In this document: positions 34,628 to 45,219 of the stretch, piece after piece | How positions within the stretch are numbered: position 1 is the first letter of the stretch | Layout of the letters: each line of letters opens with the position of its first letter | Notes under the pieces: generated by a model | Told to the model about the DNA's origin: nothing | The model's database searches: none | What the model saw: the letters and a program-made list of their open reading frames with translations, nothing else | DNA from: Drechmeria coniospora | Lineage: Eukaryota > Ascomycota > Sordariomycetes > Hypocreales > Ophiocordycipitaceae | Direction: 5' to 3' | DNA: 64,000 bases | Assembly: GCF_001625195.1 (NCBI RefSeq) | Contig: NC_054389.1 | Coordinates: forward strand, 9,668,520 to 9,732,519 | Program-made: the position numbers and the translations under genes

Positions 34628-36902
34628 TCTCAAACGTCAGGACCCGCCTCCGCACACCGGGCCAGAGCGGTGGGTTCGTCGACAGCAGCGGCCCATCGTC
34701 GGCGAGCGATAGCGTGCCGTCAGGTCGTCCCGGCTGCGTCGCGTCGTCCCGGCCATCTTGCCTCGACAAGCTTCCGTTGGTCGGACGGCGGCCGTTGCTC
34801 GCGTCGGACATTCCCGAGCCCTGCAGCTCCTCCTCCTCCAGCACCTGCTGCAACGCGGCGCCTCGCCGGGGCGGCGGGGGGATGTACTGCGTAGGGAGGT
34901 GGACGGTATCCGCCGTCGGCCGCAGCTTCTCGCGAATCTTGTCCGCCTGGTTCGCGGCGAACATTTCGAACCTCGATCGGATGTCCCACCTTCCAGAGGC
35001 AGACGCGGCCGCGGCGCCGGTGCCGGCCCTCGTCCCGGAGTCGGAGCCGGACGAGTCGGTTCGGCGCGGCGACTTCATCTCCCGCGCCTGCACCTCGGCC
35101 TCGGGCTTGTCCTCGGACCCCCGTTGGGCGAGGCGCCATCGGCTCGAGCGCAGAGGGACGCCGGCGTTGGCCTCGAGGTCCGTCGACGTGTCGGGCGTCG
35201 GCAGCTGCGTCGGCAGCTCGGCGGCGTGCCGCATCGCCGCCTCGTCCTCGCTCGCGCGGCGGCTTTGCGAGAGGCTATCGTCGCGTGCGAGATCCTCGCC
35301 GACGTGCTGGGCCGGAAACGGATCCGGCGTCCTCGTCGTCGCGTCGGACGCGGCCTGGTATCGGACCGCGTACACGGTGCTCGCGACGCTCGGCGTGTCG
35401 GTTCGGCTCACGGGCGTCGCGACGGGCGGCGGGCGCGTCGGCCACAGCGGGGGGCGCAGGATGCCCGTGGCGGGCGGCGGCGGCTGCTGCGTCGTCGGGC
35501 GACCCGAGCCGTGCGCGTCGGCGGCGCGGGCGTGCCGCCTGCCGGTGGCGACCGACGAGCTCGGCCATGCAGCGCCGGGAAGGATGCCGCGCGGGCGATG
35601 GTGGCCCGCGTGGGCGGGCGCGTCGTGCACGTGGGCGTCGTGGACGCCGCCGCCGCCGTGGTCGTCGTCGTCCTTGCGCGACTTTCGATGGCGGAGCCAG
35701 GGGAACTCGGACGCGTTGACCTCGAGCGTCTCGTCGCCGTCAAAGACCTCGCGGCCGAGGATGCCGTCCTTCTTCTCCTCGCGCTCGAGGGCCTCTATCC
35801 GCTCCACCCACTCCCAGACGATGACGCTCGCGGCGGCGGCGCCGACCCAGCGGACGTAGTCGCCCCAGCCGGTGAACTCGGGCTTCGAGATGTCCATGAT
35901 GAAGAAGACGACGGGGATGAGGACGGCGACGAGGGAGATGATGGCGAGCAGCGGCATGTTCTTCATGAGCGGGTGGTAGAAGGCGTACCGCTTCTTCATG
36001 AGGGCGTAGTAGACGACCCAGGCGGCGTAGAGGACGCCGAGCAGGAGCTGGAAGAGGTAGGCGAGGGCGGGGATCGGGTGGTTGAAGTTGGCCACCATCG
36101 GGTTCGGGTTCGCGTTGGGGTCCTTGAAGCTGTTGAGGGCGCTGAAGATGAGGTCGAGGGTGATGAGGCCGAAGGCGGCCCACTTGATGATGACCTTTTC
36201 CCGGTGGCGGGGGAAGAGGCGGATGAGCGTCTGGGCCTGGGCGAGCCAGAGGAAGGTGTTGGAGATGACGCGGATGACGCGGAGCTCCATGCTGCCCATG
36301 ACGGACGTCTGGAGCACCTTTGAGTTCTGGACGCCCCACTGGTACTGCCGCTGGGCGACCTGGAAGGTGTCGTGGGTGGCGATGGTGAGCGAGACGGCGA
36401 CGGTCAGCGTCGCCACCTTCTGCAGCCAGGGGCGGCCGCCGATGTTGTCGCCGCCCGAGGCGCCGCGGGTGAAGCCGCCGCGGCGGCCGAGGTAGATGAC
36501 GCCGCCGTCGAGGAAGGATCGGGGGGTGATGAAGAGCATGATGAGGAGCATGTAGGCCGTCACCGTCGTCGCCGCGAGCGCGTAGCAGATGGGAAAGGTG
36601 GACGAGTAGAAGGGGTCGCGGAAGTCGGAGACGCGGGCGGCCTGGTTCGGGCTGGCGCCGTGAAGGCCCGTGCTCGTCCCCGTGCTCGTCCCCGTCGCGC
36701 CGTCGGGCGTCGGGAGGGCGGCGCCGAGCCGGGACATGACGGTCGGGCAGGGCACCTCGTAGACGATGGCCTTGGCGAGGGCGACCGAGGCCGAGGCGGG
36801 GCCGCCGGCGATGGTGAGGAGACCGGTGGCGGCGGTGATGGTCGTCGAGCAGAGCGTCGCGGCCGCCTTGACCGTGGCCGAGGCCGGCGTGAGCGTCTCC
36901 AT
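34419..36902 (-). CDS. palH: PalH/Rim21 ambient-pH sensor
   Basis: An intronless frame of 827 residues. The N-terminal 100 residues are Ala/Thr-rich. A seven-helix region follows (about 105-395), starting at DPFYSSTFPICYALAATTV and including LIRLFPRHREKVIIKWAAFGL and KKRYAFYHPLMKN. The hallmark segment FTGWGDYVRWVGAAAASVIVWEWVERIEALEREEKKDGILGREVFDG leads into a long cytosolic tail (about 430-827), which in PalH binds the arrestin-like PalF. PalH is the plasma-membrane sensor that starts PacC/Rim101 processing at alkaline pH. The tail is Pro/Ser/Arg-rich. Near its end is a run of about 15 Asp encoded by a (GAC)n repeat, followed by an Asp/Glu/Asn-rich stretch, and the protein ends in ELERRR. 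The start is the first Met of the frame; Met56 is a possible alternative. Confidence 0.92.
34558..34626 (-). repeat. (GAC)n trinucleotide repeat coding poly-Asp in palH
   Basis: Read on the plus strand it is GTC/GTT repeated about 23 times with a few interruptions. It encodes the poly-Asp tract in the PalH tail, so length variation would change the acidic tract in frame. Confidence 0.9.
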
Positions 36903-36936
36903 CGCGGGGCTGCGTCCGGCCGCGGAGGCCAGGGGA

Positions 36937-36964
36937 GTCGGTCGGTCGGTCGGTCGGTCGGTCG
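36937..36964. repeat. (GTCG)7 tetranucleotide repeat in palH 5' flank
   Basis: Seven perfect GTCG units lie 35-62 nt upstream of the palH start codon ((CGAC)7 on the gene's strand), probably inside the 5' UTR. Confidence 0.9.
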
Positions 36965-37829
36965 GCTCCGGCGGACACGAGAGGGTGGCAGGGAGGGCGG
37001 GAGCGGGTGCCTGCTAGACGAGCGCCATGGGAGTCACCTTGGACTGCGCTGGTTCGTCCCCGCGGCGGGCGAGTCTGCTTGATCGGCTGGGCAGGCAGGC
37101 CCTGGCCTCTGTCGTCGTCGGCCACGCCACTCCGGGGCGTTGATGGACACGAAGGGCCGAGGACGAGGGCGAGGAAGGACGATGTTCCGAGTCGACGGGC
37201 GCCGCTGGGCGATGGGAACGAATGGATTGACGCAAATGGGAATCGGTCGGCACGCCCGCTTTTGTTCAGGGGCGAGGGAGGCGAGGGAGACGCAGGTCGT
37301 TGGAAAGCTGGCGCCGCGTCGCCCAAGGGCCGGCCAAGGGGGGAGGGATGTACGACGAGGTTTGCTGCTATTTCCGACAAACGCCGGGGTAGGTCGAGGA
37401 AGCGTCGGACGCGTCGCGGCGTCGTGGAATGGCAGCCTCTATGGCTGTTGCTGCCTGGACGGTCGGTCGTCTCCGTCGTCGTCGTCGTCGTCGTCGATCG
37501 GTGGCCAAGGTCGAGCGAGAAGGCTCTGTTGCGTCGGACGAGTCGGTGGTGGTGACGGTGATGGTGTTGGCGGTGCTTTAGGTGGTGGTGCTTTAGGTCT
37601 TGTCCGCAGGCTTGCATCCACAAGCAACGTTCTCGTTAGATGTGGGAAACGGGAAAACGGCTGATGGCGGGGGAGTGGCTTCTGCGCCGGCCTAGCATTG
37701 GTCGGCACGGCACTGGCGAGGTGGGCCGGCGCGGGTGACTGGTTGGATCTAAGACAGTACGGTGCCATTCGGCCAAGAAGGGACACTGTGCACGTCTCGA
37801 ACCGTGCTTACGGGTATGGCACGACATGC
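36965..37829. other. promoter side of palH, no gene
   Basis: GC-rich; frames open here are extensions of frames overlapping palH. It contains a second short GTC/GTCG patch near 37465-37500 and a GGTGGTG-rich patch near 37540-37600. Confidence 0.45.
37333..37777 (+). promoter_or_regulatory. three GCCAAG sites upstream of palH
   Basis: GCCAAG, the core PacC-binding sequence (GCCARG), occurs at 37333-37338, 37504-37509 and 37772-37777, between 430 and 875 bp upstream of the palH start. Fewer than one is expected by chance in this span. Feedback by PacC on its own sensor is a hypothesis only. Confidence 0.35.
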
Positions 37830-37835
37830 AAGTGT

Positions 37836-38205
37836 GTACAGTGCTTGTACAAGCAGGTACTCTGTACTCCGTACTCCCTACACCTACTCTGCTGTAAGTA
37901 GTTGTACATAAGTACTACCGTACAGTACACGTAAGTACAGTACTTGATCACTTACTGTTAGTACTTGCACACCTACCTGTACTCCATAATACGTAAGCTC
38001 AGTGGTATACTTGTTTCGTACCCCGTGCTCCGTACTTATGTGTGCATGTACGGAGTACTGTACAAGTATTTCTTGTAGGTGCGAGGGATGTACAACTACC
38101 TAGTACGGAGTAGAAGCACACCTACTCCCTAAGTAAGTACATGTACATGGATTACGGAGTACATCCCATTTACGACATACTGTGCATGTACGTGTACACA
38201 GAGTG
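37836..38205. repeat. dense GTAC island upstream of palH
   Basis: The most carefully counted island: 25 GTAC in 370 bp, against about 1.4 by chance. It includes CTCTGTACTCCGTACTCCC, ACCGTACAGTACACG, TGTACGGAGTACTGTAC and ATTACGGAGTACATCC. It is about 0.93 kb from the palH start. Confidence 0.85.
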
Positions 38206-38280
38206 CATGTGCATGCATTAGTTGCTTCTTCGGGGTGATGCTGACAACCGTTGCATCGTTTGGCATTCACTCGCTCGCAC

Positions 38281-38323
38281 ACTCACTCACTCACTCACTC
38301 ATTCACTCACCCACTCACTCACC
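38281..38323. repeat. (ACTC)n tetranucleotide repeat
   Basis: About ten ACTC units with two single-base interruptions, between two GTAC islands. Confidence 0.9.
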
Positions 38324-38529
38324 TCGTTTACCCCTTGCCCCATGTTCTCTTCTTCACCTGATGCATGGCAAAAACGACGTGTGCGTCCCTGCCGCTCTGT
38401 CGTACGCGTCTTCGTCCTCTTGGTGATCAAAGATTTTGGTCGCCGCTCGGGATTGGACGCGCAGCCAGCCACTCAAAGGTCCACAGCCGCATTCCCCCAC
38501 GTGGCCTGGTTCGTGACGCAAGGCTTGAC

Positions 38530-38940
38530 TGTTACGCTTGTACCAGGTACATGTCCATGGCCCGTGAATGCGCATTCGCGCCGCCAGTTCCTTGCCAGCC
38601 TTGGTACCGGGAACCTATGTGCCCCTGCTTCCATTACCTATGGGCTGGTAGCTTTCGCCATCTCGACTAGGAATACGCCAAAGTTCTTGCACCTTCTTGG
38701 CAGGTAGTTGGAACTGCAGATGTACTCTGAATTGTACTCTGCACTGTACTCTGTACTGCACTCTCTACCTTAGTACCTAGTACTGTACTGCACTCTGTAC
38801 TGTTCTCCGTAATTACTGTAAGTAAGTACTCCGTAAAAGGTGTACGTGTACGTTTACAGTACAAATAAAACAGCACAGTGGCTCCGCATACTGTACAAGT
38901 ACGAGCACAGCCAGTCACTCACTGTACGTGCAACTACATC
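38530..38940. repeat. GTAC-rich intergenic island
   Basis: Contains a run of near-identical units near 38718-38800 (ACTCTGTACTGC, ACTCTGAATTGT, ACTCTGCACTGT), then AGTACTCCGTAAAAGG and ACTGTACAAGTACG. Confidence 0.7.
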
Positions 38941-39983
38941 AAGAATACTGCGAACGGAGCTCCGCATACAAGACCGCAATCAAATATTCCAGGCGTATCC
39001 AAGCCAAAGACTCGAGACGCAAATCACACTGTGTTTTGCTGTCATATGCCGTGCAACGGTGCATGTGGCGAGCCCACCACCCACAAAACGTTCTCTCTCA
39101 CGCGGGCTTACATTACAGCATGCTGCCCGCATATGCAGACGTGCGATCCTCCGTACACCGTACTCCGTGCTGTGTGACATGCATTTCCGTCTGCATGTAT
39201 TCCGTACGAGGACAACGATGCCAAGTGACACGCCCCGTGGCCTTACTCGCAGACGTGCACGTTCTGCCAAGACGTCGATGCTTGGCAAAGCTTACTTGGC
39301 CTCGCGCATGCTACCAGCGGCTCGGCACCCACGCGAACTCGTGTCTTGGCATATCGCCATCGGATCGGCAGTTGGGAGTTTGCTCATTTTGCATCCGTTG
39401 CCTGTGGTCCGTCCATCTATATGTCGCACGTACGAGTGCAAGAGTTCCGCGCCCGGTGCGAGGCGGCAACACTTGGATGCTAGCCGTACGGCAGCTTGCG
39501 CTGTACCCTCTCTACCTACGACACCTCCTACGAGCGAAATCCGACGAGCGAAATCCTCATGCCGAGTCGTCGTGCCAGCATCCGCCGAGCCTCCCTGCTT
39601 GCTCGCAAACGAGATGGCTCGGAGGCGGCCTTGCACGCCATCGTCGAGTCGCAAACATCCATCTTCTTCTATTGGAGGCAGCCTCCCTCGGATTTGCTGT
39701 CATCTACCTGCTCCTGTAACCCGTCGTGCCAAGCTGGCCATCGCGCGCCTTCGTTCGTCTCGTGCGAATCAATCATCAATCAAAGGCTCTCGCCGACGAC
39801 CTCTTGCGACCCGCCAAACAGCCGAAATATACATCTCTAGTGTCATGCCATGTCGTGTGTACATCCGTCGCTTGAAGCAACCCTCGCCGGGATTTTCCTG
39901 TCCATTTTCCCCCTCTCGCCGTCCTCGCACGCGTCGTCCCTGCCGTGCCCGTCGACCCGGTTCGACCCAGGACGACGACGCCC
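38941..39983. other. 3' flank of EDC3, no supported gene
   Basis: A long plus-strand frame (38840-40246) crosses this region, but it begins inside a GTAC island and ends inside EDC3 on the opposite strand, and it has no domain. No other signal is seen. Confidence 0.45.
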
Positions 39984-42287
39984 TCAGTTCTCCTGTCCGT
40001 CGTCGCTCTCGGCGCCGCGGTAGCGCATCTCGAGCACCCACTTGCCGTCAAAGTCGATGCCTCGCCGCACCTTTGTCCCCGCCTTCCTCCACACGGCGCT
40101 GCCGAGTCCCATGTCGACGAGGAACAGGCGCCACTGGTCCTCGTGCGCGGTGCTGCCGAAGCCGATGTCGCCTTCCGACGCCGGCGTCACCGCCTCGACC
40201 AGCCCTCGCTTCGGCGCCCCGACGGCGACGACGTACCGAGGTTTGATGTACAGCTGGCCGCCGTCGATGATGGCCACCTTGCCCGTCATCGGGTCGATGC
40301 CCGTCGGCACGTCCACCGAGAGCACAAAGGCCTCGTTGCGGTTCGCCCACTCCATCAGCTCGTACACCGTCGCCTGGTCGCCTACCCGCAGCTCCTCGAA
40401 CGAGATTGTCAGGCCCAGCAGGGCGTCGACGATGAGGGAGACGGAGACGGCGGCGCCCGACGCCGCGCTCTTGCGCAGGTGCTCGAAGAAGTCGTTCTTG
40501 TCCAGGACCTTGCCGCCAAAGTTTCGGTACAGCTGAATCTGCCGCCGCAGGTCCTCGAGCAGGTCCCGCTCGCGCTCCACGCCGACGAGGCAGACGAGCA
40601 CGTCCATGTTCTTGTTGCGGAGGTGACGCCCGGCCGCCAGCGCGCGGATGCCCGACTTGTTGTTGCCGGCGAGGATGACGACGACGGAACCGGCGAGCGA
40701 CGTGTCCGCCGACAGGCCCGCCCCGGCGAGGCCGAACCGCACCTTGATGGCGGGGTCGTCGAGGGCGGAGACGGCAACCTCGGCGATGCCTCGGCCCGCG
40801 TTCTCGGCCATCAGACTCTCACTGAAGCCGAGTTCGTTGGCGGCAATGTTCTCGAGGTTGAGCATCTGCAGCGTCGAGATGGCCTCGAGACGGCGCTTCG
40901 ACGACGAGAGGTAGAGCCCCGGCGGTTGCATTTGATGCTGCTTCGCGTCAGCCTCGCGTCGGCCACGACCTTCTCCCGGTCCGTCTAGGACGCAGGAATC
41001 ATCTTTGACGCCCAAGGGGAGGAGGGGTTTACGAACGGTAGAATTGACGCGGCTCAGTGGCTGGCTTCCCAACGCGGCGCTCGCCTTCCGAGACTGCGAT
41101 CGACGAGATGGCACAGGCTTGCCGTCGGCGCGCCGAGCGCCGCCTTGGCCGTTTCTGTTCTCTCGCCCGCTGTGCTTGCCCTCCTCGTTGGCCCCAACAT
41201 CGGCCTCGCTGTTCCAAAAGTCGGCGCCTCGGACCTTGGTCGACGTCGCATCCAAGACGTTCTCCGTGTAATGCAGGTTCTTGCCTCCGGCAGTTCCTGG
41301 CTTGGGCCTGCGGTTGTGGGAAACGAGCCGGTTCGATTCGTCGATGGGGTCCTCCTTTCGCATCTGGTCAAAGATGGTGCGCTTGTCGAACTTGGCCAAG
41401 TTGTTCTCAAAGTCAAAGTCGCCCATCTCCTCGGTGACATCCTCCGACGCCCACCCGTTGTCCGGGGCGCCTCCTTTGCCCTTGGCCTTGGCCTGGCGCT
41501 TCAGAGCACTGAAGGGTTGAAACGAGGCGGTGCTCTCGAGGATCGGTGTTTCCCTCCATCCCTTGCCGTAGCCGCTTTGCGACCCAGCCGCCGCGGGTGA
41601 GCCGGCGGCCACTCGTCGATCGCCCGGCTGCGAGTTCGACTGCTTCGCGTGGCGACTTCGCGCTCTCCTCTTCTGCATCGGCCCGTCACGCGTTTCCGCG
41701 GCCTTGCCGTTCCGACTTTCCTTGTTGCCGCTGCCGACCGTCAGGCCCTTGATCGAGTCGAGGATATCCTGCTCCGGTCGCCTCTCCTCCGGAAGCTTCT
41801 CCGGACGCGTCACGTGCACGCGGGGCGAGGTGCCCTCCCCCAGCTGATATTGCATGCCGGCGGGCGTCGGCGTCGACGAACCTGGCCGCTTGCTCATGCT
41901 GAGAATGGCCGGATCAACAAACGCGGGTTGTGGCGGTCCAGGCTGCGGGAAGACGGCGACGGGAACCGGCTCGGGTGCCGCCGCCGCGGCGGGAAGCACA
42001 TTGTCGAGCGGCACCTCGGTCAGGTCGGCAATGTTGGCCGCGTTGATCGTCATCTGGGCCGCGTGTTCCTTGGTGGCATCGATGTAGACTAGACGGAGCA
42101 GAGTCAGCAACGCCGGCCGCATTCGAAAAAGACACGACAAAAAGACTCGGCACGGGCCTCCGGGCGTACCGTTCGTCAAGGTCAGGCTGCTCCCTGCTTC
42201 CACGTCCCGAACGGTCCCGGTGAGGCGATATCCGGAGGGGTCCCGTAGGACGACACTCATGTGCAGGCCGATGAACTGAGTGGCCAT
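39984..42287 (-). CDS. EDC3: Edc3, enhancer of mRNA decapping
   Basis: Exon 1 runs 42287-42170 and exon 2 42088-39984. The 81-nt intron (GTACGC...CTAG) is a multiple of three without an in-frame stop. The join restores LTLTNV|YIDATKEH and gives 740 residues. An N-terminal LSm domain (1-70) is followed by a disordered Pro/Ser/Arg linker with the short motif DILDSIKGL (147-155). The conserved motif GWRETPILESTASFQPF (216-232) comes next, then the FDF motif FDFENNLAKFDKRTIFDQMR (264-283). A C-terminal YjeF_N Rossmann-like domain (about 446-720) carries NAGRGIAE, the VVILAGNNKSG-type loop and SVDVPTGIDP. Edc3 stimulates Dcp2, binds the helicase Dhh1 through FDF, and dimerises through YjeF_N to seed P-bodies. 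The frame stays open upstream of Met1, but the LSm domain fixes this start. Confidence 0.93.
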   Translation of the reverse strand: MATQFIGLHMSVVLRDPSGYRLTGTVRDVEAGSSLTLTNGTPGGPCRVFLSCLFRMRPALLTLLRLVYIDATKEHAAQMTINAANIADLTEVPLDNVLPAAAAAPEPVPVAVFPQPGPPQPAFVDPAILSMSKRPGSSTPTPAGMQYQLGEGTSPRVHVTRPEKLPEERRPEQDILDSIKGLTVGSGNKESRNGKAAETRDGPMQKRRARSRHAKQSNSQPGDRRVAAGSPAAAGSQSGYGKGWRETPILESTASFQPFSALKRQAKAKGKGGAPDNGWASEDVTEEMGDFDFENNLAKFDKRTIFDQMRKEDPIDESNRLVSHNRRPKPGTAGGKNLHYTENVLDATSTKVRGADFWNSEADVGANEEGKHSGRENRNGQGGARRADGKPVPSRRSQSRKASAALGSQPLSRVNSTVRKPLLPLGVKDDSCVLDGPGEGRGRREADAKQHQMQPPGLYLSSSKRRLEAISTLQMLNLENIAANELGFSESLMAENAGRGIAEVAVSALDDPAIKVRFGLAGAGLSADTSLAGSVVVILAGNNKSGIRALAAGRHLRNKNMDVLVCLVGVERERDLLEDLRRQIQLYRNFGGKVLDKNDFFEHLRKSAASGAAVSVSLIVDALLGLTISFEELRVGDQATVYELMEWANRNEAFVLSVDVPTGIDPMTGKVAIIDGGQLYIKPRYVVAVGAPKRGLVEAVTPASEGDIGFGSTAHEDQWRLFLVDMGLGSAVWRKAGTKVRRGIDFDGKWVLEMRYRGAESDDGQEN

Positions 42288-42954
42288 TTTGTCGTCCCTT
42301 GCGGCGAGCGTCGACGCGGAACGGCCAGTGCTCTGCTGCGGAGAGGCAGGTGACGACGGTGAATGGCGGTCGGCGGCCAATCTCCCGCTGCTGCAACCCG
42401 CCGTCGATTCGACGAGGGAGATCCGGCCTGCTGACGGCCGCCTCAACGGACCGTACGATGAGGGCGGGGCCTCCTCCGATGCGGCCGAGCCTGACGAGGC
42501 AGTTGACCCCTTCGGTCCTTGCTCGATGCTGCACCTCAACCCTGCCGTTCGAGCTTGACCTGGCCGGGGTGGCTGCTTCAGAGCTCGACGGAGGCGCGGG
42601 ACACGCGACGCATAGAGGCCGTGGCAAAGGTCGGAGGGGAAGCTGCTGCCTTTGACGTTTGAGAAGAAGGGAAGGGCAGCGAGAGTGCCGGTGTCGGTGT
42701 CGGGTGCACGCACAACTGCGGGATGGCGCGCAAGGCTGGGTGGAAAATGCGCAAGACGTTGAGGTGGTGAAGGGTCCGCAGAAACGGGGAACGCTCCTGG
42801 GCGGCCGTCTCGTCATGAGGTACCTGGCAGGTGATAGGCGCCAGGTGCCTTTGACTTGCGGGCGGCGAGGCGTTCGGCACGGTAGCTGCATGTATTTTAG
42901 CAGCTGTCCAAGCTGCGAGCTGCAGGTCAAATTACCTGTGGGCCTAACACGCAC
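42288..42954. promoter_or_regulatory. promoter side of EDC3
   Basis: GC-rich sequence with no supported gene. Frames here overlap the 5' end of EDC3 and show no domain. Confidence 0.4.
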
Positions 42955-43230
42955 TAGGTACCCTCAGGTTCCAATAAATGTACGGATACGGAATAGACCT
43001 TGCCAATAATCTGTGCAAGTACACTACTTACCGCACTTGCTTACTTACCTCGAGTCATATCGATAAGTCGGATGCTGGATCCCTCCTTGACCTTCGAATG
43101 AGAGTGTCCGTACTTGCAAGGATCAAACAAATGATTACCGCTAGCAGTACGGAGTACTTGCAGTACTCTGTACGATGATGCCTCGAGATATCGCATCGTA
43201 TAGTTGTACATGCACCGAGTAAGTACGGTG
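42955..43230. repeat. GTAC-rich island upstream of EDC3
   Basis: Contains ACGGAGTACTTGCAGTACTC and AGTACACTACTTACC, about 0.67 kb from the EDC3 start. Confidence 0.6.
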
Positions 43231-44214
43231 TCGTATGAACGCACTGGTCGTCAAGACTACATACACCTGGAGAGCCGCGGCCTCTGCGAGTTGCGTAGAG
43301 CCCCAGTCAAGCTCATGCTCGGGGCACATTACAAGCGTAGGAAGTCGGAGGGGCAGTAGTTACCATAGGCCAAGCTATCGCAAAGAAGAGCGGTTGTCGT
43401 CGCCGGTGGATACAGATGCCGGTGATGTCCGGGCATGTATTACTGTGCTGTAGGCGCCAGCAACAATCTCCAGCTGCTCGCTGCCTGCTGTGCGGTTCAG
43501 TTTTAGGGCATGGCCAGCCGAGACCTCCTGCCGCACTGCACTTGCTGGATCGGATCAGCGGCCCAATCACCAATCGCATAAAGGCCAAGAACTGAACGTG
43601 TACTCGGTACTCCCGTGGACCCTGACCGAATGGCAGTGGTAAGTATTAATACTTGCGGTAGATTCTACTTGGAAGAATACTGGCGGGGTACGGCGCTACT
43701 CGAGAATGCCTGAGTACCGTGCCCGACACCTCAAGCTTGGCCATCAGCGAGGACCAGATCGGTTTGTCACGAGGCCAACAGAACATTGGACCGTCCTAGA
43801 CATGACAGTAAGTCATTTGTATCACGTCCTATCCCTCAACCGACCTAGCCAATAATGCCATCATCTAACTGATTCTTGAGCGCGAAAAAAAGAAAAAAAG
43901 AAGGGCTGTTCGCATTTGAATGCTATAACATGTTCTGTGTCGGGAGACCCGGGAGTCATGGGAACATGTGGGGGGACCATCATTCAGGAGGGGGGCAAGC
44001 AGCAGGCCAATGATGGGCTCCGTGGCTGTGCATATAAACACCCTGGGAAGGACGAGTCTTGTCAAAGGGGGAGCTCTCCGGCCAGGTGGAGGAGGCTCCT
44101 CAGAGTTCGACAGTTACTCCGTCCTGCCTCCGGTATCGCGGCTAGCTACCCATGGCCGGACTGCTCGCTGCCAGACCATCTATTCCATCTCTAGACACAC
44201 ATCGGTTCTGACAT
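43231..44214. other. intergenic, nothing recognised
   Basis: No gene is supported. A small GTAC cluster lies at 43600-43730, and a purine run (AAAAAAAGAAAAAAAGAAG) near 43885. Confidence 0.4.
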
Positions 44215-44490
44215 GCTTGCAAGTATAGTAATCACTGCCTTGTAAGTAGTTCGGTACCGAGTACTCTAGGAATGTGAACCGAATGGGTGCCAACTGATCG
44301 TCTCCTGACAAGGACATCGCCTCGTACTTGACAGAGTATGCTTGGACTCTACTGTCCATCGCCAGTACCTGTGGGAGGATGTCGAGAGCATTGCTCGGCG
44401 CAAGGCCGGCGAGAGCACACAAGTACAACGTTGGTACTTACAGTACTTGGGTGCGCCGCAAGGTACCAACGGTACATACAGTACTGTGGT
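44215..44490. repeat. GTAC-rich intergenic island
   Basis: Contains TTCGGTACCGAGTACTC, ACAAGTACAACGTTGGTAC and GGTACCAACGGTACATACAG. Confidence 0.6.
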
Positions 44491-45219
44491 CGATGCGGAC
44501 AGGGGACCGCCAGCGAGACCCAACGATAGCAAGCTCAGCCACAGGATGCGCATTTGCCACGCATGACGCTCAGCGCAAGTATGGGTACATCAACGTCACC
44601 AGCGCCATACACGGTGCGATGTCAAGAGGCAGGCTACTACGAATGCATCATGATTCTTCATGCAAGCATGCGCGGAATAGCCTTACCGACAAGCACCCCC
44701 TAGTGCATGCTGACGAAGCAGGTCCTTCTCCGCTTGGTGCAATGACGACCCTGCACCGATGCTGCAGCGGCCAAAAGGTCGATTGTAGTGGCTGAATGGT
44801 AATAGCAGCTACCAGGCTTAGGCTTGTCAACTTGGATTCAGGTCATCGGACCAGGTTAAGCTTCAGGGCAGGGTGGCCTTGCCTGCACATGTCGGCGAAA
44901 TAGCGTAGCACGTATACGGTACCAAGGCACCTCCTGACTAGGCGCCTTCGATCAGGTACATGATGGCACGTAATCAGTGGACGGAGCAATGTGCACGGGG
45001 TTGGAAGGTTGTATGCATGACTGCTGCTGCATCGCCACGCTGCGTTCCGGCTCCGGCGATTCAGCGTTGCAGTATGTAACCTTTGACCGTGCATGCGCGC
45101 ATATTCAGGGGAAACGGCCGTTTCGTTGACTAGGAGGGACCCATCCTTCAACAGGCCATCCGGAGCAACATCTGCTGCACGTCAAGGGCCATTAGGCAAA
45201 GTGCATGCAAGTACAGGCG
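44491..45219. other. intergenic, nothing recognised
   Basis: Short frames only; no domain, repeat or RNA signature is seen. Confidence 0.4.

Noticed and set aside
34758..36323. 521-codon frame antisense to palH
   Set aside because: GC-rich antisense shadow; the sense protein matches PalH throughout.
35740..37623. 627-codon minus-strand frame overlapping the palH 5' half
   Set aside because: An alternative frame of palH, very His/Pro/Arg-rich, with no domain.
38840..40246. 468-codon open frame on the plus strand
   Set aside because: It starts in a GTAC island and ends antisense to the EDC3 3' end; no domain or plausible splice structure.
42288..42713. Upstream in-frame extension of EDC3
   Set aside because: The LSm domain starts right at Met1 of the chosen start, and the added 142 residues have no family match.
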